Positions 1-9,538 of a DNA stretch of 64,000 bases are shown here, one piece after another. The notes below the pieces were generated by a model. It ran no database searches, had not been told where the DNA came from, and saw nothing but the letters and a program-made list of their open reading frames with translations. The stretch is from Bacteroidota bacterium. Lineage in GTDB: Bacteria > Bacteroidota > Bacteroidia > Flavobacteriales_E > Vicingaceae. The translations under genes were made by a program, and so were the position numbers. Within the stretch, counting starts at the first letter, position 1; every line of letters starts with the position of its first letter. The stretch spans positions 24,813 through 88,812 of the forward strand of contig JACPDX010000005.1 of the NCBI GenBank assembly GCA_016183805.1. The letters run 5' to 3'.

Positions 1-239
1 CAAATCATAATTTAGTAACTGATAGTGTATTCGCTGAGGCACACTTGATATTATGCAGAAATGTGCTTATTTATTTTGATAAAAACTTACAGAATAAAGT
101 GCAAAAACTTTTTTATAACAGTCTGATTAATGGCGGCATTTTATGTTTAGGATCTAAAGAAAGTTTGCGATTTACAGATTTGTATGATGAGTATACTGAT
201 GTGGATAATAAACAACGAATATTTAAAAAGAAATATTAA
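1..239 (+). CDS. CheR-type protein-glutamate methyltransferase, C-terminal fragment (5' end outside window)
   Basis: Open frame from the window edge, reading NHNLVTDSVFAEAHLILCRNVLIYFD...; the LILCRNVLIYFD motif is typical of CheR; directly upstream of cheB. Confidence 0.85.
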   Translation, partial: NHNLVTDSVFAEAHLILCRNVLIYFDKNLQNKVQKLFYNSLINGGILCLGSKESLRFTDLYDEYTDVDNKQRIFKKKY

Positions 240-242
240 TAA

Positions 243-842
243 ATGAATTACGAAGCAATTGTTATAGGGGTTTCTTCCGGTGGCATGAATGCAATGAAAA
301 TTTTGTTTTCTGCATTACCGGCAGATTTCAACATACCAATTACAATAGTACAGCATATCAGCCCACGTTCCGATAACCAATGGATAAAGCTTTTAAATGA
401 TAAAAGCAATCTCCATATAAAAGAAGCGGATGAAAAAGAAAAAATCGAACCAGGAAATATTTATATTTCTCCACCTAATTATCATTTGATGATTGAGAGA
501 GATAAGACCTTTTCCCTCACTATTGATGAGCGGGTAAATTTTGCTCGGCCATCAATTGATGTGCTTTTTGAATCGGCTGCCGAAGCATACAATAACAATT
601 TGATTGGAGTAGTACTTACAGGCTCCAATAATGATGGAACAAAAGGTATAAAACGAATAAAGGAATGCGGTGGTTTAGCCATTATCCAGAATCCGGAAAC
701 AGCTGAATCATCTTATATGCCTGCATCAGCTATTGCTGCTATAAAACCAGATTATATTTTATCTCTGGAGGATATAACAGAGTTGCTAATAAAAATTGAC
801 AAACAAAATAACAATCCTTATGAACTTAACAATCAAAAGTAA
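243..842 (+). CDS. CheB-type methylesterase, catalytic domain only (no receiver domain)
   Basis: GVSSGG nucleophile motif, VQHISP, GSNNDGTKG; 199 aa. Confidence 0.9.
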   Translation: MNYEAIVIGVSSGGMNAMKILFSALPADFNIPITIVQHISPRSDNQWIKLLNDKSNLHIKEADEKEKIEPGNIYISPPNYHLMIERDKTFSLTIDERVNFARPSIDVLFESAAEAYNNNLIGVVLTGSNNDGTKGIKRIKECGGLAIIQNPETAESSYMPASAIAAIKPDYILSLEDITELLIKIDKQNNNPYELNNQK

Positions 843-3800
843 ATTACTTGGAGGTTACATTATCATTTTAGTGTTACTCATTTCTACGGCATTTTTTATG
901 GCTGGTAAATTTTCCGAATCCAACGAACGGTTATTGAATATCGTTGATGTATCCTCAAAAAGGATAACCCTCTCCAATGAATTGATGATTGCTGTATTGG
1001 ATGCTACTAGACATGAAAAGAATATCATGTTAGAGAAAAATCCGATTCAAAAGGATTATTACAAAGACCGAATTTACAGCTCATTGGAAAGTATTGATAA
1101 AAAAACGAATGAGTTAGATGAATTGGTGGATGATAAAGGAAAAGTCATTTTGAATGAGTTTAAAAACACTTGGACCAGTTATAAATCCGATCTGAATCAG
1201 ATCATTTTATTGACGATGAAGAATGAAGATGAACAAGCATTTAGAATTTCCATTGATAGAGGTTTGAAAGTAAGAGATGCTGCCATTAGCCAATTAGAAA
1301 GACTTATTGTTAAGAATGAAAAGAGCATGGAGAATGATAAAATAGAAAACAATGCCAACTACAATGCTGCCTTAAATTTAATTATTGCTTTAATTATTGC
1401 AAGCATTATATTAGCGATCATTATTTCCTTCTGGATCATTCAAAGTATTACCAAACGTATTTCAGTAATAGCAAAAGAAGCCGAAAAAATTGCCAGTCGT
1501 GAGTTTACAAATGATAAACCGGAAGATAATACAAATGACGAATTAAAGCCAATATTCAATTCACTGATAAGTGTAAATGAAAGTTTCCGTGAGGTAACTG
1601 AAAGTGCAAACAATGTTGCTTCCGGAGATTATGAAGTTGATATAATACCACGTTCGGACAAAGATACCTTGGGTCATGCTTTAAAAAAAATGACTGGTTC
1701 ATTACGTGAAACAACTGCGGCAAACGAAAAACACAATTGGTTGACCGGAGGCCAAAATCAACTCAACGAAAAATTAGTTGGAGACCAAAGTATTGAAGAG
1801 CTGGCAACCAACACAATCGAATTTTTATGTACTTATCTGAAAGCAAACATAGGAGCTGTATACCTGTTTAATGCTAAAGATAATGAATTAGTGCTTAACG
1901 GACACTACGCCTTTACATCGCCTAAAGATATTAAAGATAAATTTACATTGAGTGAAGGGCTGATTGGCCAGGCAGCGCGGGGGAAAAAACAAATCTCTTT
2001 AACGGATATAACGGAAGAGCAAATACGAATCACTTCATCTGTTCTCAATACCAAACCAAAACAATTGCTCATTACTCCTTTTTTGTTTGAGGGTAAAACA
2101 TTGGGCGTAATAGAAATGGGCCGCCTTACTGATTTCAGCGAAACGGAAAAAGAATTCATCAATGCTTCTATGGAAAGTATTGCTATAAGTGTTAATTCGG
2201 CCATTGCAAGAAAACAAATACAGGAATTGCTTGAAGAAACAAAGGTTCAGAGTGAAGAACTTCAGATGCAGCAGGAAGAGCTGAAACAAGCGAATGAAGA
2301 ATTGGAAGAGCAGACACAAAATCTGAAACATCAACAGGAAGAACTGCAAATGACCAATGAGGAATTGGAAGAACAAACGATGTCATTGGAGGAAAAAAAT
2401 AAAGAAGTTGAATCAGCAAAATATGACATTGAACAAAAAACAAAGCAATTAGAAATAAGCAGCAAGTATAAATCAGAATTTCTTGCAAACATGTCGCATG
2501 AGTTAAGAACACCACTTAATAGCTTGCTCATCCTGTCAAAAGATTTATCTGAGAATAGAAATAAAAATCTGGATGATGACCAGGTTGAAAGTGCTGAAAT
2601 TATTTATAAGAGTGGCCATGATCTGCTTATTTTAATTAATGAAGTTCTTGACCTGTCCAAGATAGAAGCAGGAAAAATGTCGGTAAATATTGAAAGAGTA
2701 TCACTTAAGAATTTTACAGATGAGCTTGTTCGTAATTTTAAACATCAGGCTGAACAAAAAGGATTGAAGTTGACATTAAAACTGAATAAAGAATTGCCCG
2801 AATCCATCCGCACCGATTCGCAACGTTTGAATCAGATATTGAAAAATCTTTTATCCAATGCCATAAAATTCACGGAAAAAGGAAGTGTAAACATAGATAT
2901 TAACCGATATACGGAAAGTACGGTGATCATCTCCGTAACCGATACAGGTATTGGAATACCCGAAGACAAACAAATGGCCATCTTTGAAGCTTTTCAACAA
3001 GCAGATGGCGGCACTTCCAGAAAGTATGGTGGTACCGGCTTAGGCCTTTCCATTTCGCGTGAACTGGCAAAATTATTAGGAGCTGAAATAAAATTAAGCA
3101 GCAAATTAAACGAAGGATCTACTTTTTCAATCATTATTCCTCTGGAAATACATCACCAACAAGAACCTCTAAGAACAAACACATTAAAAGAGGAAATTTT
3201 ATATAAACCTCATTCCAATATCCATCAGGATGAAAAGGATACCAAATATTTGAATTATCCTTCCATTGAAGATGACAGAAATGCCATAACTAAAGATGAT
3301 AAAATAGTACTTATCATTGAAGACGATCTAAAATTTGCTGCTGTACTTTTAAAGCAAGCCAACAAAAAAGGATTCAAATGTTTGGCGGCAGCAACCGGAG
3401 AAGATGGTTTATTGCTGGCAACAAAATACAAACCTCAAGCTATTATTCTGGATATGGAACTTCCAGGTATCAATGGACATAAAGTGTTGCTTGAATTAAA
3501 AACAAATCCATCCGTACGGCATATACCGGTGCATATTATTTCGGCAATCGAACGTTCGCTTGAACCGATCAAAGAAGGAGCAATTGAGTATTTGATGAAA
3601 CCGGTAAATAAAAATGATCTGGAAGAAGCATTTAACAGAATTGAAAATTTTATCAGCAGGAAAATGAAAAACCTGCTCATTATTGAAGACGATGAAAATT
3701 CGAGAAAAGCCATGCGTAAGCTCATTGGTAACGGAGACGTAAAATGTTTTGAAGCAGGAACAGGCAAAGACGCTCTGTCTTTATATCAGCAGAATCACAT

Positions 3801-4470
3801 CGACTGTATTATTCTGGATATTGGCTTACCCGACATAACTGGATTTGATCTTATCTATAAACTGGAGAGTTTAAAAGACCATAACATTCCGCCTATTATT
3901 ATTTATACTGGTAAGGAACTTACAAAAGAAGAAAACAATGAATTACAAAAATATGCAGAAAGCATTATTATAAAAGGTGTAAAATCGGAAGAACGGTTGT
4001 TAGATGAAACCGCTCTTTTCCTTCACAGGACAATCAGTAATTTGCCGGAATCAAAACAAGTGATCATCAATAATTTGTATGATAAAGAAGCTGTTTTTCA
4101 TTCTAAAAAAATATTACTGGTGGATGATGATATGCGAAATGTATTTGCATTATCAAAAATATTAAAAGAACGTGGAATGGAAATAATAAAGGCAGAAAAC
4201 GGAAAAAATGCATTGGAGATGTTGGATAAACATGCTGACATTGATATGGTATTGATGGATATTATGATGCCGGAAATGGATGGTTATGAAGCAATGAAAC
4301 GAATACGATTACAAGTAAAGTATAGGGATTTACCTGTAATTGCACTCACAGCAAAAGCTATGAATGATGATAAACAAAAATGTATTGATGCAGGTGCCAA
4401 CGATTACATTGCAAAACCTGTTGATGTAGAACGACTGCTATCATTGATGCGTGTATGGCTAAGTAAATAA
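820..4470 (+). CDS. Hybrid sensor histidine kinase: TM-4HB/CHASE3-like sensor, HAMP, GAF, long coiled coil, HisKA, HATPase_c, three REC domains
   Basis: SHELRTPLNSLL H-box, GTGLGLSISRELAKLLG G-box, three receivers (LIIEDDLKF, LLIIEDDENS, ILLVDDDMRN). The ORF-track start at 796 is TTG; ATG at 820 (MNLTIKSKLLGGY) is preferred. Confidence 0.9.
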   Translation: MNLTIKSKLLGGYIIILVLLISTAFFMAGKFSESNERLLNIVDVSSKRITLSNELMIAVLDATRHEKNIMLEKNPIQKDYYKDRIYSSLESIDKKTNELDELVDDKGKVILNEFKNTWTSYKSDLNQIILLTMKNEDEQAFRISIDRGLKVRDAAISQLERLIVKNEKSMENDKIENNANYNAALNLIIALIIASIILAIIISFWIIQSITKRISVIAKEAEKIASREFTNDKPEDNTNDELKPIFNSLISVNESFREVTESANNVASGDYEVDIIPRSDKDTLGHALKKMTGSLRETTAANEKHNWLTGGQNQLNEKLVGDQSIEELATNTIEFLCTYLKANIGAVYLFNAKDNELVLNGHYAFTSPKDIKDKFTLSEGLIGQAARGKKQISLTDITEEQIRITSSVLNTKPKQLLITPFLFEGKTLGVIEMGRLTDFSETEKEFINASMESIAISVNSAIARKQIQELLEETKVQSEELQMQQEELKQANEELEEQTQNLKHQQEELQMTNEELEEQTMSLEEKNKEVESAKYDIEQKTKQLEISSKYKSEFLANMSHELRTPLNSLLILSKDLSENRNKNLDDDQVESAEIIYKSGHDLLILINEVLDLSKIEAGKMSVNIERVSLKNFTDELVRNFKHQAEQKGLKLTLKLNKELPESIRTDSQRLNQILKNLLSNAIKFTEKGSVNIDINRYTESTVIISVTDTGIGIPEDKQMAIFEAFQQADGGTSRKYGGTGLGLSISRELAKLLGAEIKLSSKLNEGSTFSIIIPLEIHHQQEPLRTNTLKEEILYKPHSNIHQDEKDTKYLNYPSIEDDRNAITKDDKIVLIIEDDLKFAAVLLKQANKKGFKCLAAATGEDGLLLATKYKPQAIILDMELPGINGHKVLLELKTNPSVRHIPVHIISAIERSLEPIKEGAIEYLMKPVNKNDLEEAFNRIENFISRKMKNLLIIEDDENSRKAMRKLIGNGDVKCFEAGTGKDALSLYQQNHIDCIILDIGLPDITGFDLIYKLESLKDHNIPPIIIYTGKELTKEENNELQKYAESIIIKGVKSEERLLDETALFLHRTISNLPESKQVIINNLYDKEAVFHSKKILLVDDDMRNVFALSKILKERGMEIIKAENGKNALEMLDKHADIDMVLMDIMMPEMDGYEAMKRIRLQVKYRDLPVIALTAKAMNDDKQKCIDAGANDYIAKPVDVERLLSLMRVWLSK

Positions 4471-4517
4471 GAGTTATAAATTAGAAGTTAAGTGTTATAA
4501 ATTTAAACCTATCAGTC

Positions 4518-5606
4518 ATGAATACAAAACCCAAAATACTAATTGTAGACGATAAGCCCGAAAATTTAAAAGCTTTAAGAAAAGTTCTTAAAGATCTTGA
4601 TATTGAACTTGTAGAAGCAACAAGTGGTAATGATGCACTTAAAGCTACCTTGTGCCATGATTTTGTTTTGGCATTATTAGATATTCAAATGCCGGGGATG
4701 GATGGTTATGAACTGGCCGGTATACTGCGTGAAGAAGAAAAAACAGCACATCTGCCTTTTATATTTATCTCCGCAGTTTATACTGATAATCTAAATGTTT
4801 TTAAAGGATATGAAAATGGTGCATTCAGCTTTATAACAAAACCTTTTCAGCCTGAAATATTAATTAATAAAGTTAAATTTTTTATTGACAAACATCAACA
4901 AGAGGTTGCCTTATATGAGTTGAATGAGGAGTTGAAAAATGCAAATAAAGAATTAGACGCATTCACTTATTCCGTTTCGCACGATTTACGTGCACCACTT
5001 CGTGCAGTAAACGGCTATGCCGAAATGCTTAATGAAGATTACGGAACCCATTTAGATGATGAAGGAAAACGTTTAATAGAAAACATCAATTATTATGCAA
5101 AAAAAATGGGGGCACTGATAGATGACCTGCTTGCGTTTTCGAGGCTTGGGCGAAAAGAAATTCAAGTATCGGAAATTGACATGAATGAAATGGTAGAAGG
5201 AGTTTTGATAGAAATGAACAAATCAATAACACATAACGCAAAAATAAAAATTGGCAAATTACATCAAGTAAATGCCGATTACGGATTGCTTCATCAGGTA
5301 ATGTTTAACCTTATTTCAAATGCAATTAAATATTCTTCAAAAAAAGAACACCCCATAATAGAAATATCATCGAATGAAAAAAACGGTAAAATAGTTTTTT
5401 CGATAAAAGATAATGGGGCAGGTTTTAATATGAAATATGCCGATAAACTATTTGGAGTGTTTCAGCGACTACATTCGCAAGAAGAATTTGAAGGAACAGG
5501 AGTTGGTTTGGCAATAGTACAACGGGTAATATCTAAGCATAAAGGTAACGTTTGGGCAGAAGGAAACATAAACGAAGGTGCAACATTTAATTTTTCATTA
5601 ACATAA
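4518..5606 (+). CDS. REC-HisKA-HATPase_c hybrid response regulator/histidine kinase
   Basis: KILIVDDKPENLKAL receiver; FTYSVSHDLRAPLRAVNGY H-box; GTGVGLAIVQRVISKHKG. Confidence 0.9.
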   Translation: MNTKPKILIVDDKPENLKALRKVLKDLDIELVEATSGNDALKATLCHDFVLALLDIQMPGMDGYELAGILREEEKTAHLPFIFISAVYTDNLNVFKGYENGAFSFITKPFQPEILINKVKFFIDKHQQEVALYELNEELKNANKELDAFTYSVSHDLRAPLRAVNGYAEMLNEDYGTHLDDEGKRLIENINYYAKKMGALIDDLLAFSRLGRKEIQVSEIDMNEMVEGVLIEMNKSITHNAKIKIGKLHQVNADYGLLHQVMFNLISNAIKYSSKKEHPIIEISSNEKNGKIVFSIKDNGAGFNMKYADKLFGVFQRLHSQEEFEGTGVGLAIVQRVISKHKGNVWAEGNINEGATFNFSLT

Positions 5607-5724
5607 CCACAAAAGGAATGAATGATGTAACTCTTTTTTTAATGGTGTAACACTACCTAATTTAATGGGAGTTATTTTTATATTTTTAAAAATCTCTTGA
5701 AACTAATAATTTAAAACTAAAGAC

Positions 5725-6162
5725 ATGGATTACGAAGTAGAAATTCTTATTGTAGAAGACAACATGAGTGATGCAGAAATGACCATTCGTGCACTAAAGA
5801 AAAATAATTTGACAAACAAATTATTACACCTAAAAGATGGTGCTGAGGCTCTGGATTTTATATTTGCAAGAGAAAATTATTCCGACCGTAAAATAGAAAA
5901 TATTCCTAAAGTAATATTGCTCGATTTAAAAATGCCCAAAGTAAACGGTATTCAAGTACTACAAGAATTAAAATCGGATGAACGTACCAAAAAAATACCT
6001 GTCGTAATACTTACCTCCTCCAAAGAAGACCCCGATATTCAGGAATGTTACTGCTTGGGAGCAAACAGTTATGTAGTTAAACCAGTACAGTTTGAAATGT
6101 TTGTTAAAGTTGTTTCCGAACTTGGATTATATTGGATGATATTAAATCAACCACCTAAATAA
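5725..6162 (+). CDS. Stand-alone response regulator (Rcp1-like)
   Basis: [19 protein letters not shown]...[12 protein letters not shown]...VILTSSKE...VVKPVQF. Confidence 0.88.
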   Translation: MDYEVEILIVEDNMSDAEMTIRALKKNNLTNKLLHLKDGAEALDFIFARENYSDRKIENIPKVILLDLKMPKVNGIQVLQELKSDERTKKIPVVILTSSKEDPDIQECYCLGANSYVVKPVQFEMFVKVVSELGLYWMILNQPPK

Positions 6163-7316
6163 TGGAAAATCTGTTGAACATATTATTGGTAGAAGATGAG
6201 GAAACAGATGCCGATTTGTTGATTAGGTTTCTGAAAAAAGAAATTAACCTTAGCTATTTAAGAGTATGGGATAGAGATATCTTTATAAAGGCATTAGAAG
6301 AAAATGAGTACGATTTAATTATTGCAGACCAAGTACTTCCACAGTTTAGTGGAATAGAAGCTTTTCGTATTTCAAAAACTAAAAATATTCCTTTCATTTT
6401 AATTACAGGCTCGGTGTCCGAAGCACTCTTAACTGAATATGCCAAAGAAGGAATTGATGATTACCTCCTGAAAAATAATTTACTGAGGTTACCCTCAGCA
6501 ATTAAAAATGTAATTAGCAAAAAGAAAATTGAACGTCTGCATCAGGAATTAAAAATTACTCATGAAAATATTAAGAATAGTATTAGTTACGCAAAAATAA
6601 TTCAGGAAGCCATGTTGCCGGAAGAATTAGTCTTGCGTAATAATTTTCCGGGATCTTTTATATTCTATAAGCCAAAAGACATTTTAAGTGGCGATTTTTA
6701 TTGGTTTAAAAAAGGAGAGGATGTTTTTTCTGTTGCTGTGGCCGATTGTACCGGACACGGCATACCGGGTGCATTGCTTTCTATGATGGGTTTTAATATC
6801 CTTTATGAAGCGGTTTCTACTAAAAAAATATCACAACCCTCAGATGTTTTAGACAGATTAAATAAACAAGTTCGAAGAATTCTTAAACACGGTGCTACCA
6901 CACTTAATGACGGAATGGATATAGCATTATGCACCATTGACCTAAAAAATAAAAATATGATGTATGCCGGAGCAAACCGGCCCTTATTTATTGAAAGAGA
7001 AAAGGAATTGATAGAATTTAAACCGGATAAAATTTCAATTGGCGGAATTGACAATAATGAGATTCAATTCACTAATCACTCTATCTCCTTACGAGCAGGC
7101 GACAGAATTTTTCTTTTTACAGATGGCTATACAGACCAGTTCTCTGGCAAAACCAATAAAAAAATTACGGTGAAACGATTAAGAGAGGTGCTTGTTCAAT
7201 CTGCCGATTTATCAGTCGAAGAGCAAAGGGACTTCATAATAAAATTTTTTGAAAATTGGAAAGATAAGGAAGAACAGACTGATGATGTATTAGTAATGTG
7301 TATTCAAATACCTTGA
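6162..7316 (+). CDS. Response regulator with SpoIIE/PP2C-type serine phosphatase output
   Basis: N-terminal REC (LLVEDEETDAD); C-terminal SGDFYWFKKGEDVFSVAVADCTGHGIPGALLSMMG PP2C motif; start overlaps upstream stop (TAATG). Confidence 0.9.
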   Translation: MENLLNILLVEDEETDADLLIRFLKKEINLSYLRVWDRDIFIKALEENEYDLIIADQVLPQFSGIEAFRISKTKNIPFILITGSVSEALLTEYAKEGIDDYLLKNNLLRLPSAIKNVISKKKIERLHQELKITHENIKNSISYAKIIQEAMLPEELVLRNNFPGSFIFYKPKDILSGDFYWFKKGEDVFSVAVADCTGHGIPGALLSMMGFNILYEAVSTKKISQPSDVLDRLNKQVRRILKHGATTLNDGMDIALCTIDLKNKNMMYAGANRPLFIEREKELIEFKPDKISIGGIDNNEIQFTNHSISLRAGDRIFLFTDGYTDQFSGKTNKKITVKRLREVLVQSADLSVEEQRDFIIKFFENWKDKEEQTDDVLVMCIQIP

Positions 7317-7320
7317 AATC

Positions 7321-8412
7321 ATGAGTAATAAAATAAAAATATTAATTCTTGAAGACAACCAAAGTGATGCTGAATTGCTTCAACGCGAATTAAAAAAGTC
7401 AGGATTGAGTTTTTCTTCAGAAATTGTTCAAACACAGCATGAGTTTATTGCTGCTCTTGACAGCTTTAAGCCCGATATAATATTATCCGACTATTCACTC
7501 CCATCCTTTGACGGAGTTACTGCTTTCCACATCAAACAGAAAAAGTATCCAGATACTCCTTTTATTATTGTTTCCGGAATCATTGGTGAAGAAAATGCCG
7601 TAGAACTTATTAAAAACGGTGTTACCGATTATGCACTGAAGAATAAATTATTTGCGTTAATTCCAAAAATTACCCGAGCGATAAAGGAGGAGAAAGAAAA
7701 GAAAGAAAAAAGGATTGTGAATAAAAAATTAAAAACAGAACATGAAAAACTTTTAAAATCAGAAGCACAGATAAGGAATTTTGCTAAACACTTAAATCAG
7801 GTAATGGAAGATGAACAAGCACGTATTGCCAGAGATCTACACGATGAACTTGGTCAACAGCTTGTAGGGATAAAAATGGGGATTAGGATGATTAAAGAGG
7901 ATAATTATACAGAGCAAAGTATGATTGATGAAAAAATAAATAAGCTGATGTCAGATGTTGACGCTACCATTCAATCGTTACGAAAAATTTCCTCACAACT
8001 TCGCCCTAGGATTATAGATACATTAGGCTTAATTCCATCCATTGAATTTCTGGTAACAGAATTTAAAAAAAAGACAACCATTAAATGTCATCTGGAATTA
8101 AATAACATAAGTGAAAAATTTGATAAAGATGTTTCAACCTGTTTTTTTCGTGTTTGTCAGGAATCATTAACAAATATTTTAAAACACGCAGAAGCCACTG
8201 AAATTGCTATTGAAATAAAAAAAGAGAACAAAAAATTGTCTCTTAAAATATCGGACAATGGTAAAGGAATAGCTAGTAGGATTTTAGAAAATCCGTTTTC
8301 GATGGGTTTACTCGGTATGCGAGAAAGAGCTAGTATTATAGGAGCTGACTTAAATATCACCAGTAAAAAAGATTTTGGCACAACCGTTCAATTAAAAGTA
8401 AAAATAAACTAA
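7321..8412 (+). CDS. REC-HisKA_3 histidine kinase (NarX/DegS-like)
   Basis: REC domain, then DEQARIARDLHDELGQQLVGIKMG HisKA_3 motif and GMGLLGMRERA-type ATPase domain. Confidence 0.88.
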   Translation: MSNKIKILILEDNQSDAELLQRELKKSGLSFSSEIVQTQHEFIAALDSFKPDIILSDYSLPSFDGVTAFHIKQKKYPDTPFIIVSGIIGEENAVELIKNGVTDYALKNKLFALIPKITRAIKEEKEKKEKRIVNKKLKTEHEKLLKSEAQIRNFAKHLNQVMEDEQARIARDLHDELGQQLVGIKMGIRMIKEDNYTEQSMIDEKINKLMSDVDATIQSLRKISSQLRPRIIDTLGLIPSIEFLVTEFKKKTTIKCHLELNNISEKFDKDVSTCFFRVCQESLTNILKHAEATEIAIEIKKENKKLSLKISDNGKGIASRILENPFSMGLLGMRERASIIGADLNITSKKDFGTTVQLKVKIN

Positions 8413-8439
8413 ACTATTATGGACTTCTAGTCTATAGGG

Positions 8440-8472
8440 TTAGTCAAAAAGAATGAAATTCTTTTTGACTAA
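8440..8472. terminator. Perfect 15-bp stem-loop downstream of the signalling cluster
   Basis: TTAGTCAAAAAGAAT-GAA-ATTCTTTTTGACTAA. Confidence 0.55.
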
Positions 8473-8484
8473 TGATAATATAAC

Positions 8485-8513
8485 CGTCATTGCAAGGAAC
8501 TAAGCAATCTTCA
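8485..8513. repeat. Fragment of a GTCATTGC...AAGCAATC dispersed intergenic repeat
   Basis: CGTCATTGCAAGGAACTAAGCAATCTTC; compare 39563-39663. Confidence 0.45.
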
Positions 8514-8525
8514 TAATAGTATCGA

Positions 8526-8606
8526 ATCAAAAACGACAATTGTGTTTTTGTGGCTGTTGATGGTTCTAAAGTTATTGGTTGGATTCACGGTAAACAATTG
8601 GCTTGA
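8526..8606 (+). pseudogene. Remnant of a GNAT-type N-acetyltransferase
   Basis: In-frame IKNDNCVFVAVDGSKVIGWIHGKQLA*; resembles the GNAT core VxGWIH segment; no start and no rest of domain. Confidence 0.4.
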
Positions 8607-8863
8607 AAATAATCAACTCACTCGACTTTCTAATGTCTAAAGAGTAAACAACAACTTTTCCAATAAATCTTTATATACTAATTATTACCTATCATCATGG
8701 TATGTAATAGGTAAAATCATCTTTTTATTGAATAAATCTTAGGTGTTTCTACGGATTAAAAAATACTTGGATTCTACGTAAATTTTGGGGGTAACAACTG
8801 TCGCACAGGGTATTGAACGCATCTAACTTTACCCTATAATTTAATCACCTAAAACAAAGTGTC

Positions 8864-9334
8864 ATGAAAAATTTAATCTTAATTCCTATTATTCTAATAA
8901 TGACTAATAGTATTTCTGCCGAAAAAACTCGTTCAGAAAAACAACAACAAGCTCGTCTTGATTATGAAGAATGTATCCAACTTTATGGAGTTGATGACAC
9001 AAGTATTGCCATTATAAATGTATATTTTGATAAGCGATATTCTGTAGGTGTTGGTCAACTATCTTTTTTACCTGCAACTGCAGTCCTAACTTTTTTTACT
9101 CCTCCAATAGGAGTGGCATTAATGATTGTTTCTTCTCCTATGTATATTAATGGAGCAATAAAATTTAATAAATACAGTCAAAAAAACATGATAAAAGCAC
9201 TAAACAACTATCATGATAACAATATCTTGACTGAAAAAATTAGAGATAAAGTAACCAATTATATAATGGATGAAAAAATGGATAGTGATAACTTGATGGA
9301 AGAAAATATTGCTCTTTTAAAGCTAAAAAACTAG
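8864..9334 (+). CDS. Hypothetical protein with N-terminal signal/TM segment
   Basis: 156-aa ORF, MKNLILIPIILIMTNSISA leader, hydrophobic central segment. Confidence 0.6.
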   Translation: MKNLILIPIILIMTNSISAEKTRSEKQQQARLDYEECIQLYGVDDTSIAIINVYFDKRYSVGVGQLSFLPATAVLTFFTPPIGVALMIVSSPMYINGAIKFNKYSQKNMIKALNNYHDNNILTEKIRDKVTNYIMDEKMDSDNLMEENIALLKLKN

Positions 9335-9404
9335 ACAGTTAATATTGTTAGGCAATGTTAACTTGGAGATAAAAAATTTGTTACTACTTAGCTACTCCAC
9401 TTTG

Positions 9405-9453
9405 ACACGAATTAATACCGCCACACCAAAAGCGTGGCGGTATTAATTCGTGT
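9405..9453. terminator. 20-bp perfect inverted repeat between convergent genes; also shares a dispersed ATTCGTGTAATTCGTGTC motif
   Basis: ACACGAATTAATACCGCCAC-N9-GTGGCGGTATTAATTCGTGT. Confidence 0.5.
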
Positions 9454-9538
9454 AATTCGTGTCCATTTTTTGCTAACCACTTGATAAATGTAATGTTGCT
9501 AAAAAAGTGACACTAGAGGGGTAACAAAAAGTTTAAAA

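Noticed and set aside
796-819. TTG start for the hybrid kinase in the ORF track
   Set aside because: ATG at 820 gives a typical N-terminus and less overlap with cheB
1905-2531. Several overlapping minus-strand ORFs antisense to the hybrid kinase
   Set aside because: They are shadows of a strong plus-strand coding frame, including a low-complexity coiled coil; no recognisable domain or start context
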